Source: Acephala macrosclerotiorum (lineage: Eukaryota > Ascomycota > Leotiomycetes > Helotiales > Mollisiaceae). From it: a stretch of 64,000 nt of DNA. This document shows positions 10,885-23,400 of the stretch, in pieces (within the stretch, counting starts at the first letter, position 1; each line of letters begins with the position of its first letter). A program made the position numbers and the translations under genes. The stretch is taken from contig MU119242.1 of assembly GCA_014904845.1 (NCBI GenBank), forward strand, positions 1-64,000, given 5' to 3'. The notes under the pieces were generated by a model, which made no database searches, was not told where the DNA came from, and saw only the letters and a program-made list of their open reading frames with translations.

Positions 10885-11948
10885 GGCGCTTGGTATGGTG
10901 TTACCTCGATGCTTGGGATGTGTTTTTTTTGTATCGAGATTTTGCTGTGCGATATCGTGCAATGAGGTGGTGTGGTGATGTCGCAATGAAGCTTCAAGCC
11001 TGTGACGTAACGGGGTTTAGTGGCTTGGAGTGCTTATGAGGGGCAGGGTCTTCAACGGTGTTCTAGAACTCTTCGAACTCGAGATGCAATTGATGTGATG
11101 CCGTTGAGATGGTTGAATGTGTGATGATGCGAGGCACAAGAGGAATCTCGAGACATATATATTGCTTCAACAGTTCGAGAACTCAATTCATGCTTCAAAA
11201 TTACGAAGCATTTGGGATTCTGGAACTCAAATCATTCCAGACTCTTGCAGCACAGGGGTCTTGAGTAAGCAGCCACAGGATCGGGTCGGTGGTGCAAATT
11301 TCGTACCAAGATACGGGCGTTACAGGGGCTTGAAGGGAATTGGTAGGCTGTAACTTTATATTCGATGCCCTGGCTGGTTGAAGTCACTGTGAGTGGCCAA
11401 TGGTTGACCAATTCCATGCAGACTGAGACGTAGGGCTTGGTGTGGAGTGACTTCACATGCAGGTAGTAATCAGCGTACTTACGCCAACTGAAATTCATGA
11501 TCACTTATTGAAGGTCTTGGCATGAGAGAGCAAGCATGTATTTGAGATATCGAGTCTGTCTGATACAGGTACAAGTTCCTTAATGCTCAGCAGCAACGGG
11601 AAAGCCGTGATAGAGAGCAAATCTCAAATCAGATCGGAACAGCCTCGATGATGAAAAGTGATAACTCCGGAAACAAAATAGAGCAAGCCGTACCCCCATT
11701 TTTCATCATCCATGCTCCAGAGACAAGTCATAATGACAACTGAAAAGCCTGCATATGCAGTAAAGTAGCAGACCGTAGAGGGTATCAACCAGAACCGTGA
11801 CCAGCCATGACAAACGCCGGGTAGCTGTGGGTCCCCGAGACCCAGGAACCCTTGAGTAGGTTATCTGAACGCCCCATAAACTCCAGATCCATCCTTCCAT
11901 GCCATAGCCAGAAAGAAAGTCGAATTCTAGTGCAAATGAAGTCCAAAT
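10885..11948. other. intergenic region, no supportable gene
   Basis: Upstream of the DUF4336-like gene and downstream of the coiled-coil gene. Short frames occur on both strands, but none has protein-like composition, splice support or a recognisable motif. Confidence 0.5.
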
Positions 11949-14029
11949 CTATCCAGGAAGCGGATAAGTCTGGATCTGAACGCCGAATAGCTGGACGAGT
12001 ACCAACGTGAGTCGATCGATACGAGTCGCCATATGATGGGAGAAGACGTAATGGTAGAACGACAGCGAGTATCGGTTCCTCTGCTGGAATAATTGGAAGA
12101 GTAAGGTGCGAGCCAAGTCGTTGGCTGTCCACCATATGCTATGTTCTTGACTAGAGCAATAGCAGAGGTAGATGAAGTAATACACGACAAGATGGATGAT
12201 GAACGCGAGAAGTGTCCAACAGATGTTAGGGGTTGGGGCATTGCGGATATCGAAGAAACCTTCGGGGCCAGTATGTACGGGTTCGGGGGGACCTTCTAGA
12301 CCAAGAATAGGTGAGCCACTTCTGCCATTACTGCCATTGCTGTTATTGGAGCCGTCGTCGAATTGTTCTCGGCGGTCATTAGCTGGAGGGTCGATTGGGT
12401 CAAAGAAATCTTCGAGATTGATCGAAGGTCCGCTAGAGGAGTCACCAGTAGAGGCAAGTGCATCACTTGGATCTGTACCAGCAATAGGTCCACCTGGGGC
12501 AGGCGTAGCACCAATATTGATGCTGGACATCGCAAGAGCACTGTTGGCAGCGCCAGAGTTCGCATCACCACTGGCAACAGCATCGGTAATGGCATCACCG
12601 TCAGCAGCAGCTCCATCTTCTGCTGCAGGCACAGGATTCTGGTCAACGGAAGATCGTGAACGCATAGAAAACAAAGGCCATCCAATCCCCATGTATGCAA
12701 GGAAGCCGTAGAGGAGAATCACGACATTTCGCTCGCAGGCCAACCAAGCTGTGATAGGGTTGAGATCTCGGATGGTGGTCGTGATGAAGTTGGGAATATA
12801 GATGTTATCACCAGGAAGTGTGACGACTCTGATGGTTTCGCCGCCGTTAGCATTATCGTTGCCCTCTGGCTTGAGCATCTCGTCGTTGCCTTCTAATTTT
12901 GGCTTCTCGCCGTCGCTCTGCTCGCCATCCGTGTCCTCGCTGGCATCGGTAGCTGTGGCCTCTGAGCTCGACTCACGATTGTCGCTCGAAGAGGGAGTCG
13001 ATACTCTGGAGTCGACGATCTCCTCGAGGAGGTCTTTTTGCTTTGGTGGAGGCGCATTGGGGTCGTCCTGATAGGCGCTGGGACGGACCCTGGTGCGCGG
13101 TGCGGCGTCTTTCTTCAGGGCGGCGATCTCTGCCTTCAGGCCATTGATTACGGCGTCTTTGGCATCAATGGCTCTCTGCTCGCCACCTGTTAACTCAAGA
13201 ATCTGCTGTCCCGCGGCCTCGAGCTCGCCTTTGGCAATCTCGAGAGACTTCTTGATCGGGTCAACCTGTCTATGGAGGCCATCGGTGTCGTTCTTGAAGT
13301 TGGCGTACTCCTGGCCCTGCGCATCCATCCGGCTTTGGAGAGCGCGATACTTTCGTCGTTCGGCCTCGAGTTCTTCCTTATGGCGTTCATCGAGCTTGTT
13401 TAATCGTTCCTCGCTCACGAAGCAATCTTCAAGTTGTTTTTCGATGTTTTCAATGTGTGCTTCGCGTTGCGTGCCCTCGCCCTTGAGACGCTGGACTTCG
13501 TCCTTTGCCTCTCGATGTGCAGCTTGCTCGGCCTCGAGTTCCTTTTGGAATACTGTAAGCCTTCCTTCATAGTCGAGAACATTTGCTTCGGCGCGCACTG
13601 TCTCGCGTCGGGATTTTGTGAGTGCCTCTTGGGCGGCTTCCAATTGATCCTTCAACCCTGCCATCTCGATCTCTTGTTGTTGATGTTCTGTGAAGAGGGT
13701 TCTGTAAAGTTCCTTCGACTCGCCCTCGCTTTGTCGTGCAGCCTTCTCGGCTCCCATCCTGGTACTGCATTCCTCTCTCCATTCCTGAAGCACGCGTCAG
13801 TCAAGCTTTCTCGACGGCAAGTTATCCATACCTTGATCTGCTTCTGATCGAGCTCGTGGATGGCTTCCAGCTCTGGCAGTCTCGCCTGCGCGACGTCCAG
13901 TTGGGCTTGGAGCAAGTCAAGCTTGGCCTGAATGGCTGGATTTGGCTTCTCAGCTTGGTCTTGCGTCGATGATCCTTCTCCGAAGTTGACGGCTTCGCCG
14001 AACTTGAAACCACCTGCACTGAATGCCAT
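11949..14029 (-). CDS. coiled-coil protein with two C-terminal membrane segments
   Basis: Two exons (14029-13832, 13784-11949) close to 677 aa; the 47-nt intron has GTATGG/TTCAG ends. The start 'MAFSAGGFKFGEAVNFGEG' follows typical spacing; an upstream ATG (14056) is in a less protein-like leader. Residues ~35-320 are a long, heptad-rich coiled coil (E/K/Q/L rich, for example 'QLDVAQARLPELEAIHELDQ'). Next is an acidic Ser/Glu-rich linker, then a hydrophobic segment near 'NVVILLYGFLAYMGIGWPLF', a low-complexity Ala/Ser/Gly/Asn stretch and a second strong hydrophobic segment 'TLLAFIIHLVVYYFIYLCYC' near the end. It may tether a coiled-coil rod to an internal membrane. I do not recognise a named family. 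Confidence 0.8.
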
Positions 14030-14458
14030 GGTGCAAATGATTGCGTTAGAATTCACGATTTCGAGTGGTTGTCAAGAAAATTGTACTGTCAAGAAGATCG
14101 TGTCGAGCGAGTTCTTTCGTGCGCTGGAAGGGTAGAAATAGTATCCGGTTGACATTCACTACTATTGTTGCGAATGTTACGCTGTTATTATCGTTTCCGT
14201 CCGTCGCTTCTTGCTATTGTCATAATATGAAGCAACAATTCACTCCCAACGGTAACCTTTGCAGGTTTGGAGCAGTTCCTATTATCACATAATTATCTAA
14301 GACATTCAAAAGCGAAAAGTAATATTTTGAACCTATAAACTGGTGGAGGCTTGCCTCTAGAAGGATTTCAATTTCCCTAGGTACTTTACGTCTTTGCCTT
14401 TCTTCGTTCAAGAGGTTTCTCTGACAATTCACTCTACGTGATCACTTTCGCATTTTGA

Positions 14459-14900
14459 TGCGCCACTCTCCTCGCCGCTCTCCTCTCCACCACTTCCGCG
14501 GCTCCAACTCCTCAAACATCCCTCGCCCCAGGAGCATTCACCAACTGGCAAATCTCAAACTTCGTCGGAGGCTGCTCCCCTGCCGCTTGCACCTACACCT
14601 TCAACATCAGCTACCCCTATTCCCCCGGTCCTAGTTTCCTAGCCTTCGCAACCTCTTGCTCTGGAAACGGCGTCCAGAATAAGTATGTTGCTTGTGCTGA
14701 GGAAACTATCACGGCTAATTTAGTCCTGGAAACTCGAGGGTTAGTGTTATATGTCAACTGAGATGGTCTCCAGCCGGATGGAGCGTTGGGAGTTATGAGA
14801 GGGAATGCTACAGCTGCTTTGTCAGGGTATCCTGCCTTTGACAGCTTTGATGTTCCAGCAAAGTATCTTGGGGAGATTGATGCTCCAAGGAAGTAAACGG
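14459..14900 (+). pseudogene. small secreted Cys-rich protein relic
   Basis: A frame with a secretory leader-like start ('CATLLAALLSTTSAAPTPQT') has a TGA directly where its ATG should be; the ATG at 14458 lies one frame away. The mature part reads 'GAFTNWQISNFVGGCSPAAC', 'TYTFNISYPYSPGPSFLAF', 'CSGNGVQN' and 'YVACAEETITAN', like fungal small secreted proteins with paired cysteines. It then hits a stop near 14760, and protein-like sequence resumes in another frame ('SFDVPAKYLGEIDAPRK', stop near 14896). Start loss plus internal breaks point to a pseudogene. Possible effector-like origin is inference only. Confidence 0.5.
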
Positions 14901-15339
14901 GGAACTCTGGGGTTGCGTAATAAGGGAGGTTGGGGTTTGGTCCTAGCATGATGGAATGGTACATAGGCGACACGCTTTTTGGGTTTTGATTCAATTGTGT
15001 GGTTTGATAGTTTGTAGGTTATCCAATTCAAGATATTGATTCTCGAATTCTTGAGTTTTTGAATGGCAAGCGCGTGGCATTTCATGATTCTTGGTCCCGG
15101 GTTTAGTCTCGCTCAACTTGTTGAAAACTTCAACCGAGATCAGATAATGCAACCGTGAAATCAACTACAACTGTTGTACGGTGACTTGGGCTATCAAATA
15201 AATATCTTTTGCCTTTCTTATTATAATTGCCTAGCACAGCGCAGGGTGGAGGGGGGGACGACCCCACCCGTGGAAGACCCCTAGATCCCGTGACTACTCC
15301 CACGTCGTTTATTAACAATCGAAAACTCGTTTTGGTTTT

Positions 15340-15750
15340 CGAGTTTAAAAAAAATATATTACAATCTAAAATTTATAAAATTTATAAAATATTTAAATAA
15401 AAAAAATAAAAAATACGATATATTTATTATAATTAATTAATTAATTAAAAATATATATATAATTATTTTTAAATATATTATAATTAATTTAAAAAAAATT
15501 TAAATTATAATATTATACACGTAAACGAGTATTAAAATATATATTATATTTAAATTTTAAAAATATTAAATATTTAATTATTATTTTAATTTTTTAATTT
15601 AATATTTTATATAAAAGTTTAATAATTTACAAAGCCCCGTCGCGGTTTTTAAAAGTTTATAAGGCGGTTTTAAATATATTTTTAAATTTATAAAACTCCG
15701 CGGAGCGGGGTCAGATTCTAAAAAAAACCGCCTTATAAAGCCCTATAACG
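15340..15750. other. AT-rich block with CG-rich remnants, RIP-like
   Basis: Largely A/T, with short islands such as 'CCCCGTCGCGG' and 'CCGCGGAGCGGGG' near 15635-15710. Islands of CG inside otherwise mutated sequence suggest a repeat in which RIP acted unevenly. No open frame. Confidence 0.75.
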
Positions 15751-16735
15751 CAGCCTAATAGTTAGCAAGTGTAGCAAAGCGAATGCCTTTGAATGTACTG
15801 CGCAAATGGGTTGACGAGGATCTGTGCGACTTTTCTATTAGGTAAGTCATTGCTGTTACAACTGGAGCTGCTGCTAATAAGAGGCCGACGGAGCGGTAGC
15901 AAAACTATAGGCACAACTGCGAATGTGGCAGACTTGGAGGATACTTTGTTCGCATGCACAGGATCGTTGTAGGTCTCTTCTTTCGTTGCTTGGGAACAAT
16001 TACTAAAACTTTCAGATCTCCAAGATTGATGTTTATCTTTTGCTTGTAGGGCACTGCTACGCTCTACCAGCTAAGTCGAAAGTATTAATTGTCTGTCATC
16101 GCTAACCATTTGATTAGGAGGGCGCTACCTACCATGTTCACTCTACTCAAAACAAGTTCAAGCTTTATGATGGTGAGAAAGAGGATATGTCCGAGGAAGG
16201 AAACTAAGGCATCTTGTAATGAATGCGAAGCTGTACACTACTGTAGGAATTTAAATTTATACTATTGTAATATCCTGTAAATATGCGGGGGGCTCTGTAC
16301 CTCAACCTTGGGGAACGATGTGTAAGTGCTTGCCTCGCAATCGTTCTCGCGACTAAGTTCTTTGTCATTTTTGGCTTATAGAAATGACGAAGTTTCTTTG
16401 TCATTAGCTCTATCCCTGGGCATATTCATTCTTTGTACTTTCAAGGTTCATTGTCCTCGTCCGCGCATAAGCATATACATTCTTTCGATATCAAGACTCC
16501 AAATCTCCTTGATGCTCCTGGATTTAAGACTTGTTTTTGCCTTGCAATTGTTCGAGGCGGAGTTGCATACCTGAACGGGGCGGGAACAAACGAGCTTCAA
16601 CGGAACAAGCAACAACCCCTTCCATATAAACGAACTCTCCGCCCATTCTCTCCTCTCGTCATCTTGCTAACAATCAGCAGTTAAAGGTCGTTCCAAATGA
16701 GGGATGTTGCCCTCATGACGAGAGAATAAACATGG
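15751..16735. other. decayed region, one possible coding scrap
   Basis: No gene could be built. On the plus strand, 16119-16207 reads 'GATYHVHSTQNKFKLYDGEK' and ends shortly after at TAA; the composition is protein-like but the piece is too short to name. Nothing else is supportable. Confidence 0.35.
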
Positions 16736-16744
16736 CTTCAGTCC

Positions 16745-17075
16745 AAAAGATGATAGTTCGTTCCCAGAACAGTGATCAAGCTAGTGACTCCAACAGCCTC
16801 GCCAATTTTCCTATTCGATTGATGTCTTTGACTTCCTCTAGCACTAAAGGTTGCTTGTTGATAATGCAGTGCCACTGTATAAAGTATTTCGACGAGATAT
16901 TGAAGCCAAGTTGTAATGATGATAGTTCATTCGTCAAGAATGTGATCAAGCGCCCAACTCCTGCTCTTTCCCTCTCTTCAATTCTTACACCGCAAGCAGA
17001 TTTCTTCGCCATATTTTGATACCGATTCTAAAGATGATAGCTCGTTCCTCGTTTTAAGGAATGGTGATCAAGCAA
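16745..17075 (+). repeat. three degenerate copies of a ~40-bp unit
   Basis: Three spaced copies share 'GATGATAGTTCGTTC...GGTGATCAAGC': beginning near 16749, 16918 and 17032. They keep the ATGATAG(T/C)TC(G/A)TTC core and the GTGATCAAG end 14-24 bases later, but differ in between. Spacing is about 170 and 115 bp, so it is not a simple tandem array. No protein frame is shared by all three. Confidence 0.6.
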
Positions 17076-18382
17076 CAGGCTCTGAATTTGGATGTACAGT
17101 TTTCGCGATGCTTTTTCTACCTCGTATGATTTTGACAGCCCGCTCTTTATTGTGTCTCGATGCCATGAAAGCAGTTCAGATTAAGGTTTCTGCTGCTTTG
17201 GTGGTCGTGAATTGTGGTGCCTCTGAATAGTTCATGCATGACCCCACACAATGAGTATCAAAGCGTAATCATTTGTGTGAAACAGCAAAAGCTCCAAGGG
17301 ATCTGTGAGAACTTGAAGAACAATCTGGTAACTTAGCATCTGGTGGAAACTAGTGAACGACTGTGTGCGTAATACACGTGACTCTCCTGACATGGCCTCA
17401 AGCTTTACTTTCAAGACATAGATTTCTGCCCACTTAAAAATAAGAGATGCATTGCCTGAAAAACAATGAGATTAGCTAAAAGAGCCCTGTAGAATTCTGA
17501 AATATGGTACCCGGAACTTTTAGAAAAGGGGGCGAGCTTTAGCTTCCAACCCCCTTTCAATCGCTTCGACGAAAGGTCTTTGCAAAACACAAACCCTATC
17601 AAACACGTAAGAATGCTTTCCCAATACCATTGAATGGGCTCATTCTGTAGAGATGAAAAGATTTGTAAGATTAGGCATTTGACTTGACATCGTTGCCTAT
17701 CCATAAACTTTGCCCTCCTTGAGCTAAAGGTATAGCAGTATAAAGTGAATTTGAACACTTTTTCTAAACGAGCTAAAACTAAGTAAACGAGTCAATTCCT
17801 CAGCTCCGAGGTCAGTTCGGTCAACAAAGTTGCAAAGAAATACCAAAAGGATAAGGTATGTGTCAGCTAGTGCCTTCTACCTCGCATTGCTGCCGTTTCC
17901 AGCGGTTCAGATAGACCAACGTAGCTTTGCTGAGTATAGCCCACCGTACTCTCTACTCTGGTGAGAGCAAGACTCAAGTGGAGATTTGATCTAAGACTTG
18001 GGACGACTCAATGAATCAGGCTGCTCCGGCGAGGAACCGGAGCCCGCGCCCTTTACCACGATGGTGATTCTATACGCCCGTGTCCACATACAACTTACTT
18101 GTATGTTAGAATGTTTTCACAAACTAAGGTGTTGTGGTACCTCTGAACCATATCATAGAGTTTTCGTGGAGAAGATCGGGTTATTCAAATTTATATGGGG
18201 AGGTGGAAGCGAGTGGTGAAGGTGAAAATGATGATATTTTGATTCACCAGCTTCTTTACAACGCCACAACCACGAGCTCGATATTCGTAGCATAACATTG
18301 AGCATACATCAAGGTACTAACAAATACTATAGGTCTACAATGTTCTATTTAAACAGGACGCAAATCCACATCCTTCAAGTCT
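17076..18382. other. intergenic region, no supportable gene
   Basis: Short frames of poor composition on both strands; no recognised motif, splice-linked exons or repeat. Confidence 0.45.
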
Positions 18383-19748
18383 CTATCTGATCACTTCTCC
18401 GCTATTGATCCTCGCGCATAACTCTTTCAACCTCCAGCCTACCCACTCAAAGTCCTTCATCTCAAGATATATCTGCCCACTCAACCGCACCCACATATAC
18501 CCAGAATGCAACGAAATATGCAAATAAGTATCAAACTCCTTGACTGCCGTAGCGTTCAGCCATTTCTGTAGCCTTGGAGCTTCGGCTTCGCTAAAGCTTC
18601 TCTGTCCTTCTGCCTCTCTCTCTTGACTTTCTCTTCCCAAAACCAAAGGCAGCGCTACATTAGCAAAACAACATTGACTCATAGTCTTGGTTTTGTTGTT
18701 CATAACATACGTCCCCAATATTTCAGCCACACGTTGACCGCCGGTACGAGCCAGATCAAAGCAGTATTTCCTGATCTCAGCTTCTCCTCCACACGCCTTT
18801 TGACGGAACTCGAGGGCTGCTAGGACACAAGCATAAGGGCTGTAGTCAATCGTAGCCACAAACTCGAAGAGGTGAACAAAAGGCGTCCTGCCACCAGTAT
18901 CAGGCTTCTGACCTGGATACTGGTAGCCGTGAGAAGTTGGCAACGACGTCCGGATCAGGTGCTGATTTCGGAATGGGACATAGAAGACCGCGCATCCTCT
19001 TGGTGTGTAGAGCCACCTGGAAGATGTCAGTGTCATCTTAACTGAAAAGAAGAATTCGAGGAGAGCCATACTTATGACAATTACTGACGAAAAAATCTGG
19101 ACTCGACTTTCCCAGCTCACTCAAATCAATATGACCAACCCCATGTGCACCATCAATCAAGCTCAATACCCCCAACTCTTTACAAGCCTCGACCAACCTC
19201 TCCCACGGCATCCTCACCCCAGGAAATGTGAGAACAGTATCAAACATAGCCAGCCTAACTCTCTTCCCATCACTCGTGACTTTCTCAACGCTCTCCTTGA
19301 ACCTCCTAATAACCTCATCATCCTCAATCGGATACTCCAACCTCACATTCTCTGCCTCCATCGGCACCAAATCCTTCACACTAGAAATCGACTTCTCACA
19401 CGCTGAATAAATCGTACTGAAATGCACCACCACATCCCCCTCCTCCCATCTCAAATTCCTCAACACGGTATTAATACCCGTCGTAGCATTCAGAACAAAT
19501 ACAACTTCATCGACATCTATCCCAAGAAGCGGAGCGACCGCTCTTCTCGATTCATCGATAAAAATTGGTAAATCGAAGACTATGAATGTATCTGGACGGG
19601 CAGCTGCGAGGGATTGGAGTTCATTTTGGCGACCTTGAACGGATTTTGGGTGCGTGCCGAAGGAGCCATGGTTTAGGGGAGTGTAAGAGGGGGAGAATGA
19701 GAAATGGGCGTCGCGCATGCGGTGGCCGAAGGGCACTTTGATAGTCAT
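18383..19748 (-). CDS. class V aminotransferase-fold PLP enzyme (isopenicillin-N-epimerase-like)
   Basis: Two exons (19748-19072, 19016-18383) with a 55-nt intron close to 436 aa. N-terminal 'YTPLNHGSFGTHPKSV' is the family's substrate-side opening. Later come 'VVFVLNATTGINTVLRNL' (phosphate-binding area), 'LSLIDGAHGVGHIDL' with the Asp and His that contact the PLP ring, and 'SNCHKWLYTPRGCAVFYVP', where Lys226, coded across the intron, should form the Schiff base. The C-terminus ('LNATAVKEFDTYLHISLHSG', 'WVRLSGQIYLEMKDFEWVG') holds the usual R-x-S-x-Q-x-Y motif. Fungal members act as epimerases, desulfurase- or lyase-like enzymes; the substrate cannot be told from sequence. It is probably a cytosolic dimer. 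Confidence 0.85.
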
Positions 19749-20477
19749 TTTTGCGTATGGGGAGGCTTGAATGTGGATGCTGTGGAGTTGAGTGGGATGT
19801 GGCTTGCGATGGCGGGGTTAGCGGGGTGTGGCTTTGTGGGCCAAAAGATCGGGATATAGAGATTGTTGTACTGTACAAATGCACTAGTATTTGTCAACCG
19901 AGTCCACATGCCTTACTTGTAAAACTAAAATGTGTCTTCATGAAATGTAACCGAACTTGATATCGGTCATCTGACTATAAATGTGGATAGAAGACGGGAG
20001 AGTTGAGACAGAGGCGTCGCTATGATGAACGAGGCGTTAATGTAGACGCCATGTCTCATTTCGCCACATGTAGCCATTTTGTGTCCAAAGTTCACATGTT
20101 TGAAAATGTTGCCCTCAACAGTGTACAACAAATGGTCGTCTGGGCCGCCAAGAAAAACTCATGTTTGACGGACTTGATCTTCGGTGACCTTGACCAGGAC
20201 CTCGGACAAAGAATTTGTCACTATTTTCAAATGAGATTTATACCTCGCTGAAATCAAGTCTATTGGTCATAAAACATGGGTATCCTAAATTCGTCGCTTC
20301 ATGCCGGCCGATCCGTAGCGAATGCTTATCCAAACTCCCTTTCGGACTCCCATTCAATGCCGTAAATTTATACCAGTATGCAGTTTGCTCCCTATTGTGC
20401 ACCTATCTTTGCTACGAAAAGAACCTTAAAGATACCTTCACGTTTTGCTGCCGTCGCATCCGGAGCATAGGCTGCAC
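19749..20477. other. intergenic region, no supportable gene
   Basis: Lies between the start of the PLP enzyme and the 3' end of the large minus-strand gene. No coding-like frame was found. Confidence 0.5.
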
Positions 20478-23400
20478 TCATGCTTTCTCCTTCTCCTTGA
20501 CAATTTTCAGTGGTGCTATCTTTTCAACACTTAGCTCAACTGGAGGCTTGGGGATCTCTCTGCCCTCGCTCGGAAGTTCGTAGCGAGGTGCTGGGAACGG
20601 CGTCATAGGAATCGGCGTATCGAGTGTCTGAAAGTAAGTTAGTCATTGACTCGAAGTTTGAGGTCCAGGTAGAGCTTACGCTGTATTTCACCCGTATCTT
20701 CTTCACATATGCGGTCGCTTTCGATATATCGACCCATGCAAGAACAATTGCCTCTTCATCTGGCAGCGACATGAAATTCATGTCATACCAATCCGCCTTC
20801 GTTGTCAGTTCCTTGGAAGTGGCAATTTTCTTGACCTCGATGGGGTTTGAGTTGAGGTTGGTAATGTGGTATAGCCACCCTCTGTCGTCAACCATGGCCA
20901 ACTCTCTACCATTAGGTGAGAATGACGCACGTTGAATCCTACTCCGATGACTCGAGGTGTCTGTTCGAATGTCACTCCGATGGCCGTCCGAAGGTTGAAT
21001 CAGGACCGGAACCCCTGACTGTGTCCATGTTGTCAAGCACACTAAGTTCTCCTCGCCTCCAAGACCAGAGCGGTAGATGGCGCTAGAGATTCCATTGTCC
21101 TCAGATTCATGCAAAGGAACATGGTATCTGCATTTTGCTAATTCTCCAAACTCTTCAAACGGAAATCTCCAAGAGTAGATCTGGATGATACCGTTCTTGG
21201 GACTCCTGGTACTTGCGAGAAGAACAAGTCCATCATTGGAAAAGGAAAGCGTGTCGACTCGTGGGCACGCTCTGCAGTCTGAATGTGATGAACGCATGTG
21301 CAACCGATCCTCTCGAGGCTCTTCAAATCTGGCAGTACTGTAAAACCGGACAGTTGAATTGTCGAAGCCAACCACAACGCAGTTCTCTCTTGGACAAATG
21401 CAAATGCTGTGACACCAAGGAGATGATGGCATCTTGTACTCGATTGGAGGTGCTGAGGTCATGAGGTTCACAACGCGTAGCTACATCGATCGTTAAGTCT
21501 GCTCACATGGAATACGGATTAATGTGTCTTACCGTTAACTTTTGGTCCCGTGTCCCAATGATATATGCTAGGTGAACCTTTGTTACCGCAGCCAAAACAC
21601 AATTACTTTCAGTCATGATTGCTCGACCCAAAATTGGCGAGCTCGATCCGATGTCCCAAATATTGATACACACTTGCGTCCAGAACAAGGCATATGTAGA
21701 GTTCTGTGACAGAACTACGTTGACATTCTTGCTGCTCTTTCCTTTGCTCGACGATTTTGCCGAGCTCATAAGACTTTTGAGTGATATCTCCTCAACTTTG
21801 GCCGATTCCATGGTAGTGGAAGACACCGAGCTAGAGTCCGCCCTAGATGGCGCCTCCCTCCTAGAGCCAGTGAGTTTCGATCTCCATCTTGATTTTCCTT
21901 TCTCGGGAGCAACAACCACCGGCACGGTTCGGCTTCTGGATAGTGGTTCTGGCTCGAATGAGACAGTTGACACAGATTGCAGACGCGATTGACCCAAATT
22001 TCGAGGCATAGAATCGCCCGAGGGCAAAGAAGCCTCGCCCGACGAAGTAGATGGTTTCTGTGGAGAGTCACTGGTTCCGGTGCTTCCAATCGTCCCGGTG
22101 TTATCGAAATATCCTTTTCCGTCACTCGAGAAGGTCATTTCGTCCGAAGGAGGAAAATCGGTGCGGGGCGTGTCCATAGTGAAACCTGGAGAACTTGGGG
22201 ACATGAGAAGCGCTTGCGGAATTGAACGCGCTCGTTCTGGAGATATCATCCCTTGGAACATGACTCTGCCCGGGGAAACGGCTTCTGTGTCCTGCGAACG
22301 GTGTCTCCCGCCACTCAAAATATTTCCGTAGCCAGCATGAAAAGGCATGCCCGTTTCAACTCTTGGTGGTGCCAGCTGAAATTGTGAAGAAAGGTGTCGC
22401 TCTACATTGATCGTATCAACATTAGGTTCAAGAGGCTTTAGAAGCTCCCAGACATTTCTGGCTACCACTACTTCCTGCATCATGCTGACAACGTCTTCAC
22501 AGACTATGCATCTTGTTTTGGGCGGAAGGGTGATCTCAGACGCTTCTCTGAAGTCCAGCTGTAAATCTTGTCAGCTTCTGAACCAGATCCTCGCAGTCCT
22601 TCAAGATTCGTGGAATTTTGACGCGGAGTATTTGTGTATAAGGAAGAGAAAACATACAGGGAAGTGCGAAATTTTAGAATTCTTTAGCTGACTTTCTCCA
22701 ACGATATGGCAACTTCTACAATTCAACGCAAACAGTCTCGGTCGAGGAGCTTTGAAATGCCCACTTGGATCGTCAAGTAATTCTATATTTCTAGTGACTT
22801 GCGATACATTGTGCATCATCTCCCTATCACTCACTCGATGCACCGCTTGTCGATTGTTGAGTCGTGCGCACAGCGCATCAATGGCATCAATGTCGCTCTC
22901 ATCTGCTTGTCCATCCAACGAGCGTCTTCCCATGTTTAAGGTGTCTGGCAATACAACCCTGAAGGTGTCACTGAAAGTTGAGATCATGTCCAGCTGGGAG
23001 AGATGAGACGGAAGCCTGATGTTTTCGAGGGTTCTCAAGACGGCATTTCGAGTTTTGGCAGATGAAGACTGAAGCTTCACGTCGCGCGTCTCTTGGTTCA
23101 CTGAATATTGCAGTGAGGCTCCAACGACAAATTGAGAAACGTCCCGGAGCGCGAGGAACTGAGACAGCCAGTCTCCAGGAAACCCATCTGCCGGGGCAAT
23201 GGCCGAGACATTTTGAGACGAGAGACAGTCACGTAAAGGATACTAAGAACGGCTATCAGCATTTCCTGCACTACCACTGAGATGAGGATTTTACCAGTTC
23301 TGTTGCTAGATTTGGCAGCTCAGTCCTCAATTTCCGAGGGAGAACAAGTCCATTGGGTTCGGTCCGCAGCGAGTCTGTAATCTCCTTGCACACCAATAAG

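Noticed and set aside
12196..13847. Several plus-strand frames of 78-171 codons
   Set aside because: They are antisense shadows of the coiled-coil gene; their Ser/Leu/Arg-rich residues mirror its codons and they carry no motif of their own.
16049..16080. tRNA D-arm-like sequence on the minus strand (TTAGCTGGTAGAGCG)
   Set aside because: The D-arm resemblance is good, but I could not find a matching acceptor stem, T-arm with TTCRA, or a foldable anticodon arm around it.
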